This document shows, piece by piece, positions 38,573 to 50,417 of a stretch of 60,000 nt of DNA; positions within the stretch are counted from its first letter, which is position 1; every line of letters starts with the position of its first letter. The position numbers and the translations under genes were made by a program. This stretch comes from Chrysomallon squamiferum. Its lineage: Eukaryota > Mollusca > Gastropoda > Neomphalida > Peltospiridae. The stretch lies in the NCBI GenBank assembly GCA_012295275.1, contig CM022671.1, forward strand, positions 15,116,956 through 15,176,955, given 5' to 3'. The notes beneath the pieces were generated by a model. It was given only the letters and a program-made list of their open reading frames with translations. It was not told the origin of the DNA and searched no databases.

Positions 38573-41500
38573 TATTTTTTTCAATCCACACATTTCAAGG
38601 AATTTAAATTATTTTCTTACAATACTGGAACAAACATTCGGATAAATCAGCCCATGTTATTCATGTTAGCATTGTAACTGTAGAAAAATCACCATATTAA
38701 ACAGATACTTCTAAAACTTTACCATTTTCTTGAACCACCAAATTTGAGACTAATATATTTAAATAAAAACTTGAGTGATTTTGCAGAACTGACTGTCAGC
38801 CACAAGGATAATTTCAAAGACAGAATTATTATTTAAAAAAAATAAACTTTATTAAGATGTTACTTTCTCACCTGATCCTCAACAATGTATTCTTCTAACT
38901 CAGAAAATGGAATTATATTTTCTTCCTTCTTGTTCCATTTTGGAATATGATCCAGTTTTGGAACTGTAAAATGAAGTTTACTGTTAAATAATATGCTTAG
39001 AAATTTCTCCCTACTATTTGGAAAACATTATACCTTCGTAACATATTGACCAAAAAAAAAAAAACAAAAAACAATTCCTGCATGACTGTTCACTACAACA
39101 GTAATAAAAGAAAACAGAAAAAAAGTAATGATAATGTTTGCTTAATTCTGCTTATAACAAAATTAACTAGGAACTGTTCTGTGTTTTATATCCCTTCAGT
39201 GGTAACAAAGATGGCTGATGATATTTCAAAACATTTCTGTCAATATAAAACTCACCCACTGGTACATCATTAAATTCATAAGCATTTATGCAATACATTT
39301 TCTTCTCTTTTTTTTTCTTTATTCTTTTTTTATATTACAAAAAAAACAACCCAGAAAAAAATGTTAAAAAAAGAAAGAAAGAAAAGATCAAGAAATTACG
39401 TGACTAAACAGTGCATTTGAAAGCTAAATATCTTGTTGAACTATAAAACTTTAAATACCTTCATGAGGTTTCTTTATTTTACTCATTGCATCTTCCCAAC
39501 ATTCCTGGCATGCACTGAGTTCAGATTTGATGCGAGTCATTAATGGCAACCATTTTGTTTTTACTAGTTCATCGCTGATCCTGGCTTCCTCACTGGACGG
39601 TTCTGATGTTAATTCAATTTCAGAAGACAACTCATGAACTCTGTCAAATTAATTCATCATGCTGTGTTACATCACTGACATATTTTTCTTAAATCTCTAA
39701 TGTCTTTGAATAATATTATATTTATATCAGATGAAATGACATCAAGATTGTGCTGCTTATTTTTAACAATCAGCCAAAATAATTCACTTGAAAATTGTGA
39801 CTGAAGACCCTGAAATTTGTTAATTTAATGACACTGTTTAAAGAAAGGAGATACAGTATTCACAAAAACAGATGATGATTTTATATCTGTGCATCTTCAT
39901 TTTTGCCTTTCTAATTTTAAAAGCTTGAGAAAGTTTAGTATTAAAGGCTCTTTGAAATTTATTGAAATGGATAACTGAGTATTCATAAAACTAAACCCAA
40001 CAAAAGACAAGAATAAAATCACAACTAAACCAAACCTCAGCAGAAACTAATCTTGTTTATCTAAAATTAATAATAAATCACCTCAAAAGTGTTGACTGTA
40101 AATGTATATCAAGTAAGGAAACTGTGGAATGGAACTGTTCCATTTTATTACTCTGGCTTAAAGATTTCTTCATAGGACTCATTTGCTTGTAATTATTTTG
40201 ATGGAACTTGAATGACTGCTCTAACTTTTTTCTTTTCAACAACAGACGTTCATTAAGATCATTTACTAAATTTTCTGTTACAAATGGATCTGAAAATAAA
40301 ATTAATAAAAAAAATATATATGTATTTCCAAATTCACAACAAATTTATAAGTACTAGTCTTGAAACAAAAATGAGAAGCTAAAAAAGAGAAAAATATATA
40401 TGTTGAATATATGTATTTAAAAAAATTATTAATCTTAAGTCCTCAGGAGCAGATGGATAGAATTTATCAAATTTGTTTTGAGTCAGACCCTTGCCATTTT
40501 GTTGTTATAAGTTAAAAAGGATATGACTAAAAATCAAAAAAATTATAATATAGAACCAAAACCTTTTTCTTCACTTGAGGTGCAAAAACACAAGGCAAGT
40601 CTTCTTATAAACTGTGACAAATGAAGAAAAAAAAGATGATTCATTGCCTGTAAAAATAAAACAAAATGTTGAGGATTATTTAAAACTGAATCAGGAACAG
40701 CTCGTTAAAAATACTACTGAATCTTTTGGTTTCGGTAATCTTTCTTGTTGTTACTCAAGAAAATTCCAAATATGACTGAAACAAAACCAAATCTTCATAT
40801 TATATCTAAATGTATCAAAAAGTATGGTAATGCATAAAAATATTTTAATTAATCTATAAAACAGTGTCAAAGTTTTAGTATAAAAGTTTAATAATAAAAA
40901 GTGCAACAGTTAGCATAAGAGATTGAATAGGAAAGAGGAAAAGTATTTACAATAACAAATAATTGGTGTCCAATAACAGAATGTAATCAGTAGTGAGCTG
41001 TTTTTCATTCATTCACTTAATCACACACATTCTTTTTCTTTGTCACACTTAAGCACCACTTATACAAACATAGCCACATATACATACTTTTAATGCTGTT
41101 ACAGAAAAGCCATCTGTAATTTCATGTAGTGTCTCCAATTCCTCATTACTGTTCAAGTGAAGACATTGTCCATAGTCATCAAGATCAACAGTTGCAACAT
41201 AGCTTGAATCACAGTCATTTTCTAGTGTCAGAGGGTATCTTATATATGTGTGTTAAGTAGGTTTAACCAAAAACAACAAGAGCAGTTGGAACAAACACAC
41301 ACATACACACAAATAAAAATCTAAAAAATATTTTTAACTGCAATTTACAACCAGAAACTTGTTTTTAATACTATTACATTTATTGTTGTTATTTTTTTTT
41401 TTTTATTATTTTTAAATGTCACAGATGACTTGAGAAACTATCACAGCAGACTGTAGGTAATGTGTTTGTTTTATAATAACAAAAGATACTCATCAAAAAG

Positions 41501-44429
41501 CTGTAATGTTGCGTTCCTGCAGTCAAGCAATGAGGACCGGACAACCAAAAACAGTGTCTGTCTGAGCTGCTGACTTTGTTTCAGACACTGCTGTGAAGAA
41601 ACTGACCCTAGCTGGGAAACTGCAGATGAACTATGAACATTAAAAAAACATATATATAAAAAAATTACAAGAGCATTTTTTGATAATGTCATACTGATGT
41701 AACTGAAAAGAGTATCTGTAAATTAAAATTTAATAATTATGTCATCCTTTTTGAGTTTTTAATCCCTGTTATTATTTTATTATATTACATTTAAATAATT
41801 CATATACATGTATAATAAAAAGCATGTGTATGAGAGGATACACAATGTTGATAGATGTTTATTATGTAAAAGTTCGACTATGAATTATGTGTGAGTGTTG
41901 GTGCATGAGAAGTTCATAAGTGTAAAATACATACACAGAAAAACCTCTAACAATCAGTTCTCTTTCTTGTACAAGTCGAAATGATTTCTTAACCAGAGTG
42001 GTCAGTGATACGCTGGTCTGCACAAACTCATCATACAGTGAAGTCAGCCCTTCCATGTGTCTCTGCCATTTGTAAAGTTGAATATCTTTGATTAATGTTG
42101 TCACAGCAATAAGAGTTGTGCTCACAATAAAAATATCTATAATGGGGAGGTGTGACATCAACTGAACATGTTCCTGAGACAGACACCTGGCAGTGACATA
42201 GGCAATCAGACACGGAAATGAAACTGATGATATTCTGGAAAAAATATTAAATAAAATAAAAAATCGAAATCGAAAATTTATTTAATTTGATCTTTTTTCT
42301 TACAAGCCTTGGAAATAAAAAGCTGTTTTAATTTAAAATAAATTAATACTTTTTTTATTATATATTTTTTATTTTAAATCAATCTTCACAAAGACAACAG
42401 CTGCAAAAACACTCAGCAGCACTGAAATACTGATGCAATGGCAGAGAAGGTCTTCTTATTTTTCTGTCTATCAATGATAGACTATTTAATTACACCTCAC
42501 ATTCCTTCCCTCTCGAAATTCAGTGAGTGTTAGAAGATTTACCCTGCTTTTATCCATGGAATACTTCTTGGAACAAATGTATGCTGCTTAACAACATCTG
42601 CTGCATGGTCATTGACAGCATCAGCATCCATCTCAAGCAAAATATCTGACTTAACCAATTTTTCAAATGTTTTCTGTTTGTAGTATTCATTCTGAAATAA
42701 AGTGCAAATACTTATCACCTACATTGTTAAAAAGAATTTTTATATTTTTCAGTACAAACATTAATTTTTGACTGTAAAATTTATGTTTAAAAACATATTC
42801 TGTTTCTATATTTGCATCAAGTAATAAAATGTTACTAAACTGAGATAATTTCATTTAAAAAAAAATAGATTTTGAAGAAAAATAGCAAAGTTTTTAAGTC
42901 TACATTTTCCCCATTCCCTCTAAAATATTATAAATCAAACAACCTTTTTTATAAAGACAAATTTCTTAGTTTCTGAATAAGACTAATTCCCATTTCTAAC
43001 ATACATTAAAAGAAAATGTAAAAAAGACTGCAGCAGTTGTAACTTGCTGCAGCTTCTAAACTTCAGATGTTTATATCAGTTAAATACTGAGAATAATATT
43101 AGCAAAATCATTGAATATGATATTCTCCATAAAATTATAAAAACTGTTATAATGAAACTGTAACAACAGATGACTGTATTAATGGGGAAAAAGTACTTAC
43201 CAATTTGTTAACATTTGACTTCACTGGTAAAAAGGAGAGAATAAATTCTGAACACACGGTTAATATTTGTGTCAAATATGTAAAAGCACTACCCTGCAGG
43301 ATAAAAAAGAAACAGCACAGGTATAGTTTCATTAATTTCCAATTTTCAAACATGTAAATATTAAAAGAATATGATTTGTTATTTGATATTGTTTTTCGTA
43401 AAACCATTTTTATACTTGTTCCTTTCATTTGTAAATAAACAACCAAAAAACAGTGGATGGTAAAATAAATACGACAGTGCCAACTACGAAAATAACAGAT
43501 CTAAAACATCAAATACCAATAATATATACCTTTTTTTATCTTCAGTGTAAGCCATTATTTACAGTGTGTATTAAATAATTTGAATTAATTCAGTTTCAAA
43601 TAATAAAGACAACATAAATTTTTTGAAAATTATTTACTTTTTTATATTAATAGTTTCTGGTAATTCTTTCACTATAATAAGAAGAGCACTTGTCTGAAAA
43701 ATAATTATTTTAAATCAGTTTCAGTGGTGAGCATACCTCTTTGTGTTCTCTTTTATTTGTTAAACACTGAGGAATAGTTTTGTGTGTGGTTTCAACATCT
43801 ACTTCCTCATAACCTACAGACATCAGGTAACTATGAAGTGGAGAATTCTGGAAAAAAAAGAAAAAAAAAAAGATAAAATATATAAAATCAAATCAAATCA
43901 AATAAAAAATAATAGTGATAAAATAAAATAGAATAAAATGATTTATATTCAAAATAGTGGTTCATAAATTCAAATAAGTTTTCTTTCACTATCTTTCTTA
44001 TTTTGGGGGAGAACACGATTTTTAAAATCTTTTTTTTATTATTATTTTAGAAGAAAGATATAAAAAAAAAAAAAAAAAAAAAAAATGGTAAGAAAGAAAG
44101 AAGTGATATAAATATCATAGGCAGTGATAAATTGCTTGTCAAATCAACAAATGTTATCCTTTCAATATAGCGTTGCAGTTAGCTTTTTCTTGGTCATTTT
44201 AAATCCAGAGAATCGTATTTATTTATTATTGTTGTTGTTTTATTATTTATTTACTTATCATAGATTAGTCTAATTTATGCTATAAAATGCTTTTTAAAAC
44301 TGTATAATAAGACAAAAACGGTCGGTGTAACAAGCCAATCCCATTAAATCCTGCTATAATATTTTATTTACTCTTGGATCTCTTGCATTAAATTAATAGT
44401 AATATTGCCAACAAAAAAAAAAAATAATA

Positions 44430-44464
<35 letters not shown>

Positions 44465-44612
44465 ACCCATATTAATTTTATCATTTGCATTTACAGAACG
44501 ATGTGTCCTGAAGACTGAAAATATTATTTAATCTATTACTGAGGAGGGATAATAACTTTATTTAATCACGTTTTGTAGAACATACTTCAAACAAAACACT
44601 TTCTTCCGCCAT
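37217..44612 (-). CDS. VEZT: Vezatin, complete, 13 exons, 793 aa
   Basis: Membrane protein of cadherin adherens junctions by family. Exons 5' to 3': 44612-44586, 43847-43737, 43293-43201, 42691-42543, 42234-41935, 41630-41490, 41238-41088, 40647-40563, 40289-40082, 39640-39459, 38963-38872, 38464-38384, 37978-37217. They join in phase to 2382 nt; human vezatin is about 780 aa. The N-terminus (ENSPLHSYL) matches the vertebrate ENSPLYQYL block. Two hydrophobic segments at about 128-143 and 155-172 form the family's membrane region, followed by the conserved LVKKSFRLVQERELIVRGF block. Later come FIRRLAL, ELEEYIVED and LKLLTELKSVISVKA blocks, then an acidic, serine-rich tail ending DSSNDDSDDCGDAD. 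The exon at 41238 needs the weak acceptor TATATAAG; the nearer CACTAG would frameshift. Exon 1 encodes only nine residues, and its donor (GAA|GTATGT) rebuilds the conserved FEN junction. Confidence 0.92.
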
Positions 44613-44629
44613 TGTATTCAATATTGCGT

Positions 44630-44666
44630 TTTCATTGGTACACCGCAACTCGATGGTTTTATATAG
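44630..44666 (-). promoter_or_regulatory. TATA-type core promoter of vezatin
   Basis: On the minus strand CCTATATAAAACC (about 44655-44667) lies some 45-55 nt above the ATG at 44612, with a CCAAT between them. The TATA spacing puts the start near 44630 and implies a very short leader. Inferred from motifs. Confidence 0.45.
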
Positions 44667-44825
44667 GATCTACACTAAATCAGACTAATTACGTACAACA
44701 ACTGAAAAAAGCCGACAACAAATGTCAAAAACATCAAAACTAAGATAATGCAGTAGAAGTCACTAAATAATTGCAAGTATTACTTTTACAACTTCAGATG
44801 ATTATTGGGCATTTTTAAATAAACG

Positions 44826-44920
<95 letters not shown>
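44826..44920. repeat. Compound (TAA)n-(TA)n microsatellite
   Basis: About 15 TAA units run directly into about 23 TA units, 210-310 bp upstream of the vezatin start codon. Confidence 0.95.
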
Positions 44921-44924
<4 letters not shown>

Positions 44925-46015
44925 TTTGTAAAACTATTATTATACTTGTTCCTTTCATTTGTAAATAATATATATATATATTATTTTTCAAATTATTATT
45001 CATTTTATTCTATTTTTCCTTTTTAACAATGGAGGTTAAAGAGGTAATTCATATCTTCTTGATGCTTATTTTCGGACTGTGGCAGTTGCTGTCGGTAATT
45101 AGTAGGCCCATGGACTGATATTTCTTCTCAGCAAAATCAACTGGTTCTGTTAGTATTATAAAATGAACAGCGTAAATAGATTTGACCTAAAAGAAATAAC
45201 TGTAAACATAGTAAAGTCTGTGTTATCAGTGAAATATTCTCTGACGAACAAAACAACAAGAAGAACAACAAAATAATAATAAAAACGAATAAAATAAAAT
45301 AATTAATTAAAACAAAAATAAAATACAAAATTAATTATATTTTAATAAATAAATAAAGTGAGACACGATTAAGCAACTGAAAGTAGAAGATAAATTACAC
45401 TGATTTGAGAGAAAGGCAGTAAATATTAAGCACTAGCAGTGTTAAACCCTAAGTGAAATCAGAGTAGATTTATCTGCATTCGACCATTACTAAAACGTGT
45501 TAAATCATTAACTTCTTTACAGCAGGAATAGCAAAATTAATAAATAAATAAACATTTGGCATATCTGGACTGGAGTACTTTGTTCGTAAAATTATGCCAG
45601 AATTTATCTCGAGATTTTACAACCAAACGTTTACGAAAACCAATAAAGAGGTTGAATCATAAAGACACAGTCAAAACAAAAGGTAAATTGATTATTCTTA
45701 GATGTATGTGAACTAAGCATATTGTTTGTGATAAAGCAACAATAAATTATATAGATATATTTATCATTTGGTTATTTTCAGTTCTTGTTCTCACTTCAAA
45801 ATAAACAAAATCGAAATTTGCTTTCAACATTCGTTTCAGGCAATCAGCTGGAATACACTGTTTGGAAATATCAATGTCTGCAGCTTGTGACATTACATGT
45901 ACGTATAATATGTATAATTACGTATTTAGATACAGTATCTGAAATAATAATGTTTCTTTCGTTGTTATACATAATTTAGTCAGTTAATTAACAGATATTC
46001 CCTGAACCTGGTTCA

Positions 46016-46200
46016 TCATCTGTTACTTCATCACTGGTAATTAACTTTGGCGATCATGCTGGTAACCTATAACACAAAACAAATACCAGTTTTTCTATGA
46101 AAGGATAGTATTTAGGTCACAGCATTAGAGTATTTCATATTGTTGGGTATAATCTTGGTGAGGGGATGTCTTTGATATCTGTGAGAAAACGAGTAATCCT
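46016..46200. repeat. Diverged dispersed repeat, copy 1
   Basis: Aligns with 47198-47378 over blocks such as ATCTGTTACT.CATCA, CAATTAACTTTGG-like and CTTGGTGAGGGGAT, ending in AGTAATCC. Same orientation, offset about 1170 bp. No product recognised. Confidence 0.8.
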
Positions 46201-46732
46201 GTGACCTTTTTTAGTAAAATTATCAGGGGAGGATCAATTATGAAAGTACTGAAGCTTAAGTTTCACGGCCCGTAATCCAAAATGCCCCCAGAATTCAGTT
46301 CACGTTGCCTAAAAAAAAAAAAAAAAAAAAAAAAAAATATTGAGATGCCGTATAATTGGTTAAAAATGACACAAGCCTCGTTGCTGTTTGTGAAGGACCC
46401 CATATCAGTTCAGCGTCCCATCACTGGGTCCGCCACTGGTAATTATATTCATCTTCTATATCAGAACTTGTTTGTTGTTGCTATAAATCTGGAACAGATG
46501 TTCTTTAAAGAGTTCTTCTGTATTAATAACGAAAACGAAATATTTCACAAATAATGCTAGCCACTGTAGTATAACTATAAACTGCAGAAGTAATAATAAT
46601 TTTATGTAATAAAAAAAAAAAAAAAAAAAAAAAATGTAAGATAAAGAAAGGGGAACATTTTTATTTTCCATTGTAGATAACTAAACGGCGGCTGTGATGG
46701 CCGAGATACTGTTAAACACATGGTTGACAGAG

Positions 46733-46733
46733 G

Positions 46734-46771
<38 letters not shown>
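46733..46771. repeat. (ATT)n microsatellite
   Basis: About 13 ATT units in intergenic DNA. Confidence 0.9.
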
Positions 46772-46772
<1 letters not shown>

Positions 46773-46934
46773 TTATATAAAACTGGGTTAGAAATATTTG
46801 CCTCACAGAATACCTACTTTTAATAGCCACATGAGAATGTGGTGTCACATCTTCTCTATACCTCGATGAGTTTATATATTAGTACTAAAGAACCGAAACT
46901 GAAATTATTGTGAAGAATAACAACTAACAAAAAC

Positions 46935-46936
<2 letters not shown>

Positions 46937-46985
<49 letters not shown>

Positions 46986-46988
46986 ACA
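46937..46988. repeat. (AC)n microsatellite
   Basis: About 25 AC units with one G interruption near the end. Confidence 0.95.
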
Positions 46989-47197
46989 GTACACTGAGGT
47001 TTGTCAGTGAAACAAGTTGTGGAACGTTGAAAACAGATTTTGTTATATTATTATTCAGTTTTTATTAATTGAACCAAAACATAGAGAGCTCAAACTGGTT
47101 AAACGTTGTAGTTTACTTAGTAGTTAATTTTATTTTTCTGAGATTAATAAGATATTAAGAATTAATAAATTAGAAATACAGAATTTAATTTGTATTT

Positions 47198-47378
47198 CAT
47201 CTGTTACTGCATCATTAGCAATTAACTTTGGGAATCATTCTGATAACCTGTAACATAAAACAAATGTCATTTATTCTGTCAGGGGTAGTTCCACTGTCAC
47301 TGCATTCAAGTATTTTATATCTTTGGCCATGTCTTGGTGAGGGGATTTCTTTTATATCTGTGAGGCTTCCAGTAATCC
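47198..47378. repeat. Diverged dispersed repeat, copy 2
   Basis: Partner of 46016-46200. The match covers most of the 180 bp with small indels, so it is probably an old transposon fragment or local duplication. Confidence 0.8.
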
Positions 47379-48159
47379 AGCGATATTTGTTAAGTATGAT
47401 TAATTACAATTAAAGTTTATGTATATATATATTTCCTTTAATTATAATTACAGTCTGAATTCGATTTATGAAAAATAAATCAGTAATTCAGTATTTGTAT
47501 TTTTAAGGATAATTATGTACCCATTCATAACTGCACAGTTCTCAATATCATTACATGCTTATTATTAACAACACAGCATTATTAATCAAGTAGGTGATTG
47601 GTTTCAGGCAAAACTAATCTGTTACTTTTCAGTTACGTTTTGTTACCCAATTCCGAAACAATGAACTTTCAAAACAGTGTTAATTCATTGATTTACAGGT
47701 TCACAGCCAGAACCTTTGTCAGAGTATGTACGTGAGGCATTTGAATAAAACTTGCAACAAAAAAAAATGAACTAAGTAATGAAAAAATTAAATCATAAAC
47801 CTTTTTCTTTTTTCTTTTGTTACTTTGTTTTGTTAAAAATAAAGAATGAAGTAAAGAAATAATATAACAACAAAAGCAAATAATAAAAAGCAGTTTGAAA
47901 AGGCATCCGTATTTTTCCAACATAATTTGAGAAATTAAATGTGTGTTATTGTATCTATAAGTTCTCTGTGTGTCACAATTCACACGTTGAATCTTATATA
48001 TAAATTTATGAGAATAACAAATATTATTTGTTTTTCATGGTTTATTTATTTATTATTTTTATTATTACTATTTCATTATTATTATTATTATTATTATTTT
48101 TTAATTATCATAATTACTTTACGAAACTGGATTAATTAAATGTTCGGGCATACTTTTGT

Positions 48160-48169
<10 letters not shown>

Positions 48170-48227
<58 letters not shown>
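48170..48227. repeat. (TTA)n microsatellite
   Basis: About 19 TTA units; a shorter one lies near 48075-48100. Confidence 0.95.
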
Positions 48228-48228
<1 letters not shown>

Positions 48229-48899
48229 TTTTAATAATTATTCCATCTTTGTTTACAGGAACCATATGTTTGAACTAATTCAATAATCTATTAAATTTAA
48301 ATAAATAAATAAATAAAAGAACAACAAAATATATAATTTTAAAATTATATAAGTCTTTGTCATGTTAAATAATTTAATAGACAACAGCTTTATAAATTAA
48401 ATACCAAAATATCTATCATTATTTTAAGCTGGTATGTTTCAAAAATTAATTCGGGACAATTGCCGTAGTTATTAATTTTTGAGTTTTAATAAATAAATTC
48501 CGTTCACAAAATTATCGTAAGAGGTTTGAACTTATTTTATTATTTTCTAAAACACACAATACACGTTGCAGTAAACCAAGCATGAATATTTTTAAAAAAT
48601 AGGGTAGTTCTCTTTCTGGTAAATGTCACATCGACAGCATTTTTTTTTTTTTTTACACAATAGACATTCCGTGTGCGCACCCAACAGTGTGAATAATAAA
48701 GCTCTTAAGTTTTCTCCCTTTATCAGACTAATCAGGTGCTAGATGAAAGGTTTTACAGACTCGCACGATTCTCGGTAGCTTAAGAAGCTTTCTTCTTGTG
48801 AGCGAAAAGGAATGTCTATTCATTCTGTTTTTTTTTAAAATGGAAATTCAAATATTATAACTCGTATATGGCCCACATTGATAACACTAAGTGATATAC

Positions 48900-48972
48900 A
48901 GTGAAGTGTTGTCAGTGTGCGCGCGTGCGGCTTCGCGTTCTAGCATACATACACGTACTACATTCCCTGAAG
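48900..48972 (+). other. Putative non-coding first exon of the PTB-domain gene
   Basis: A GC-richer stretch (GTGTGCGCGCGTGCGG near 48915) ends at the strong donor CTGAAG|GTAAGT (48972/48973). A matching acceptor CATTACAG ends at 49942, giving a 970-bp leader intron. The left end is a guess: a TCAGTG initiator-like motif lies at 48912. Confidence 0.5.
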
Positions 48973-49942
48973 GTAAGTTTTTGTTTTATTGTTTTTCTTA
49001 TCACATTCTAATGTGCTGGTAAACAGTTATCGACCTTAATCGTGATTTTCTTGCTTATTTTTTTCGGACAGAAAATAAAATGCCGGAATCTTGACATACC
49101 TGATTTACAGCGGACTAAATTGCAGTCTTAAGTGTCGTTCTGTTACTGAAATTGTACCACATTAACTGTAAACAGATTTTTTTTTCTTATTTATTCCTTT
49201 GATTAATAGCCGATATAAATTGGTGCTGAAGTATCGTTATGCGTTCATTCAACAGACTAAGTTAGTATTTGGCCTTCATATGTATTTCAACTATTTGTCT
49301 ATGACCTTTCATTTGTTGGTTTCATATTTATAATATGTAGAGTATAACCTGAAATGTCGTCTGTACATCCATTATTTTAAAATTAATTAACGAAAGATAA
49401 ACAAATAGTTGAAGTAGGCTTGTAAGGATAATTCTCTTCTTCTTTTTTAATTTAATTTAATTTCTCTTTTTATTTTACAGTTAATTATAGTTTTTCACTG
49501 CATTTATTTTTTTTTTTTTTTTTTTTTTTTTAATATTATTTATTTTGGTTGATTTATATGATTTAGATAAAAACACCATATTTAAATAACACAATCTAAA
49601 AGAAATATGTTTACCTAACATAAAATTCTAAAAAAATATATATAGTAATATTTTTTTGAAATATTAAATTTACATCTTAACTTCACAAACTCATGATATT
49701 GATTTATCTGCAGGTAGCTAATAGTGATTCAGTGACCGATTTCATACAGTTCCTCTTTAGGGTTTATAAACAAGTCAAAAAAGTACGCATCGTCATGAAT
49801 CTTCCATCTAATAATTTATGTTTAGACATTTCCTCGAAAAGGAATATGTTAATGAGATCTGACTGATATTCAGGTTGAAGTAACAAAAACTGTTGGTATT
49901 TTTAATAGTCTGTGTTATATTATTTAGTTTTATTCATTACAG

Positions 49943-50417
49943 GGTAAGGAGGATTGTCACAGCTATGACCGAGATGAAAACAGATCTGTGAAAAAAAAAA
50001 AAAAAAAAAAAAAAACAAACAAAGAAGAAAAGATTTTTCTTTCAGATAACATTCAGACACTACACTTAAAAATACTGTGAGATTACTGAAAAGGAGAACC
50101 GAGGCGAAGCGGCAACAAGCTTGGTCACTGTCACTTTGCCAAATTTCTGTCATAAAAATAGAAGCTAGTCAACCGGCAAGGTGACTGTGTGCTGCAACGA
50201 TGTAGCAAAGATACACGAAGTAGTCCCTGTTGAATAAACACCAGAACACGATATCACATTGTTAGAAGCTGTCTTGTGTTTATCGTCATCTAGGTCGAGT
50301 TATTCATATCCAGTCAGGCATTCACCCAGCCTTGTCTTTCTACACTGTTTTGCTCCCTGAGCATACACACATGTAACTGTTTCATATATTTCTTGGAGTT
50401 TATCGAACGAAAACACT
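49943..50417 (+). promoter_or_regulatory. uORF-bearing 5' leader of the PTB-domain gene
   Basis: In the leader exon before the ATG at 50418 there are three upstream start sites. A uORF at 49965-49991 encodes eight residues (MTEMKTDL). ATG-TAG at 50200-50205 and ATG-TAA at 50371-50376 are minimal start-stop elements. All three terminate before the main start. An A-run of over 20 bases lies at about 49991-50014. Such uORFs usually lower main-frame translation; that is inference here. Confidence 0.55.

Larger units (their letters stand above)
44667..48900. other. Intergenic region between vezatin and the PTB-domain gene
   Basis: Divergent spacer of about 4.2 kb. It holds microsatellites, A-runs at 46310-46337 and 46611-46634, and the 180-bp repeat pair. 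A hAT-like terminus motif (CAGTGGCGGACC on the minus strand) lies near 46438. No coding exon was recognised; the short open frames come mostly from low-complexity sequence. Confidence 0.6.

Noticed and set aside
44815-45003. Open frame rich in Tyr and Ile
   Set aside because: Translation of the TAA/TA microsatellite.
46031-46445. Possible insertion bounded by GTAATTA target duplications
   Set aside because: The repeat copy at 47198 continues across the supposed left boundary, so no insertion edge exists there.
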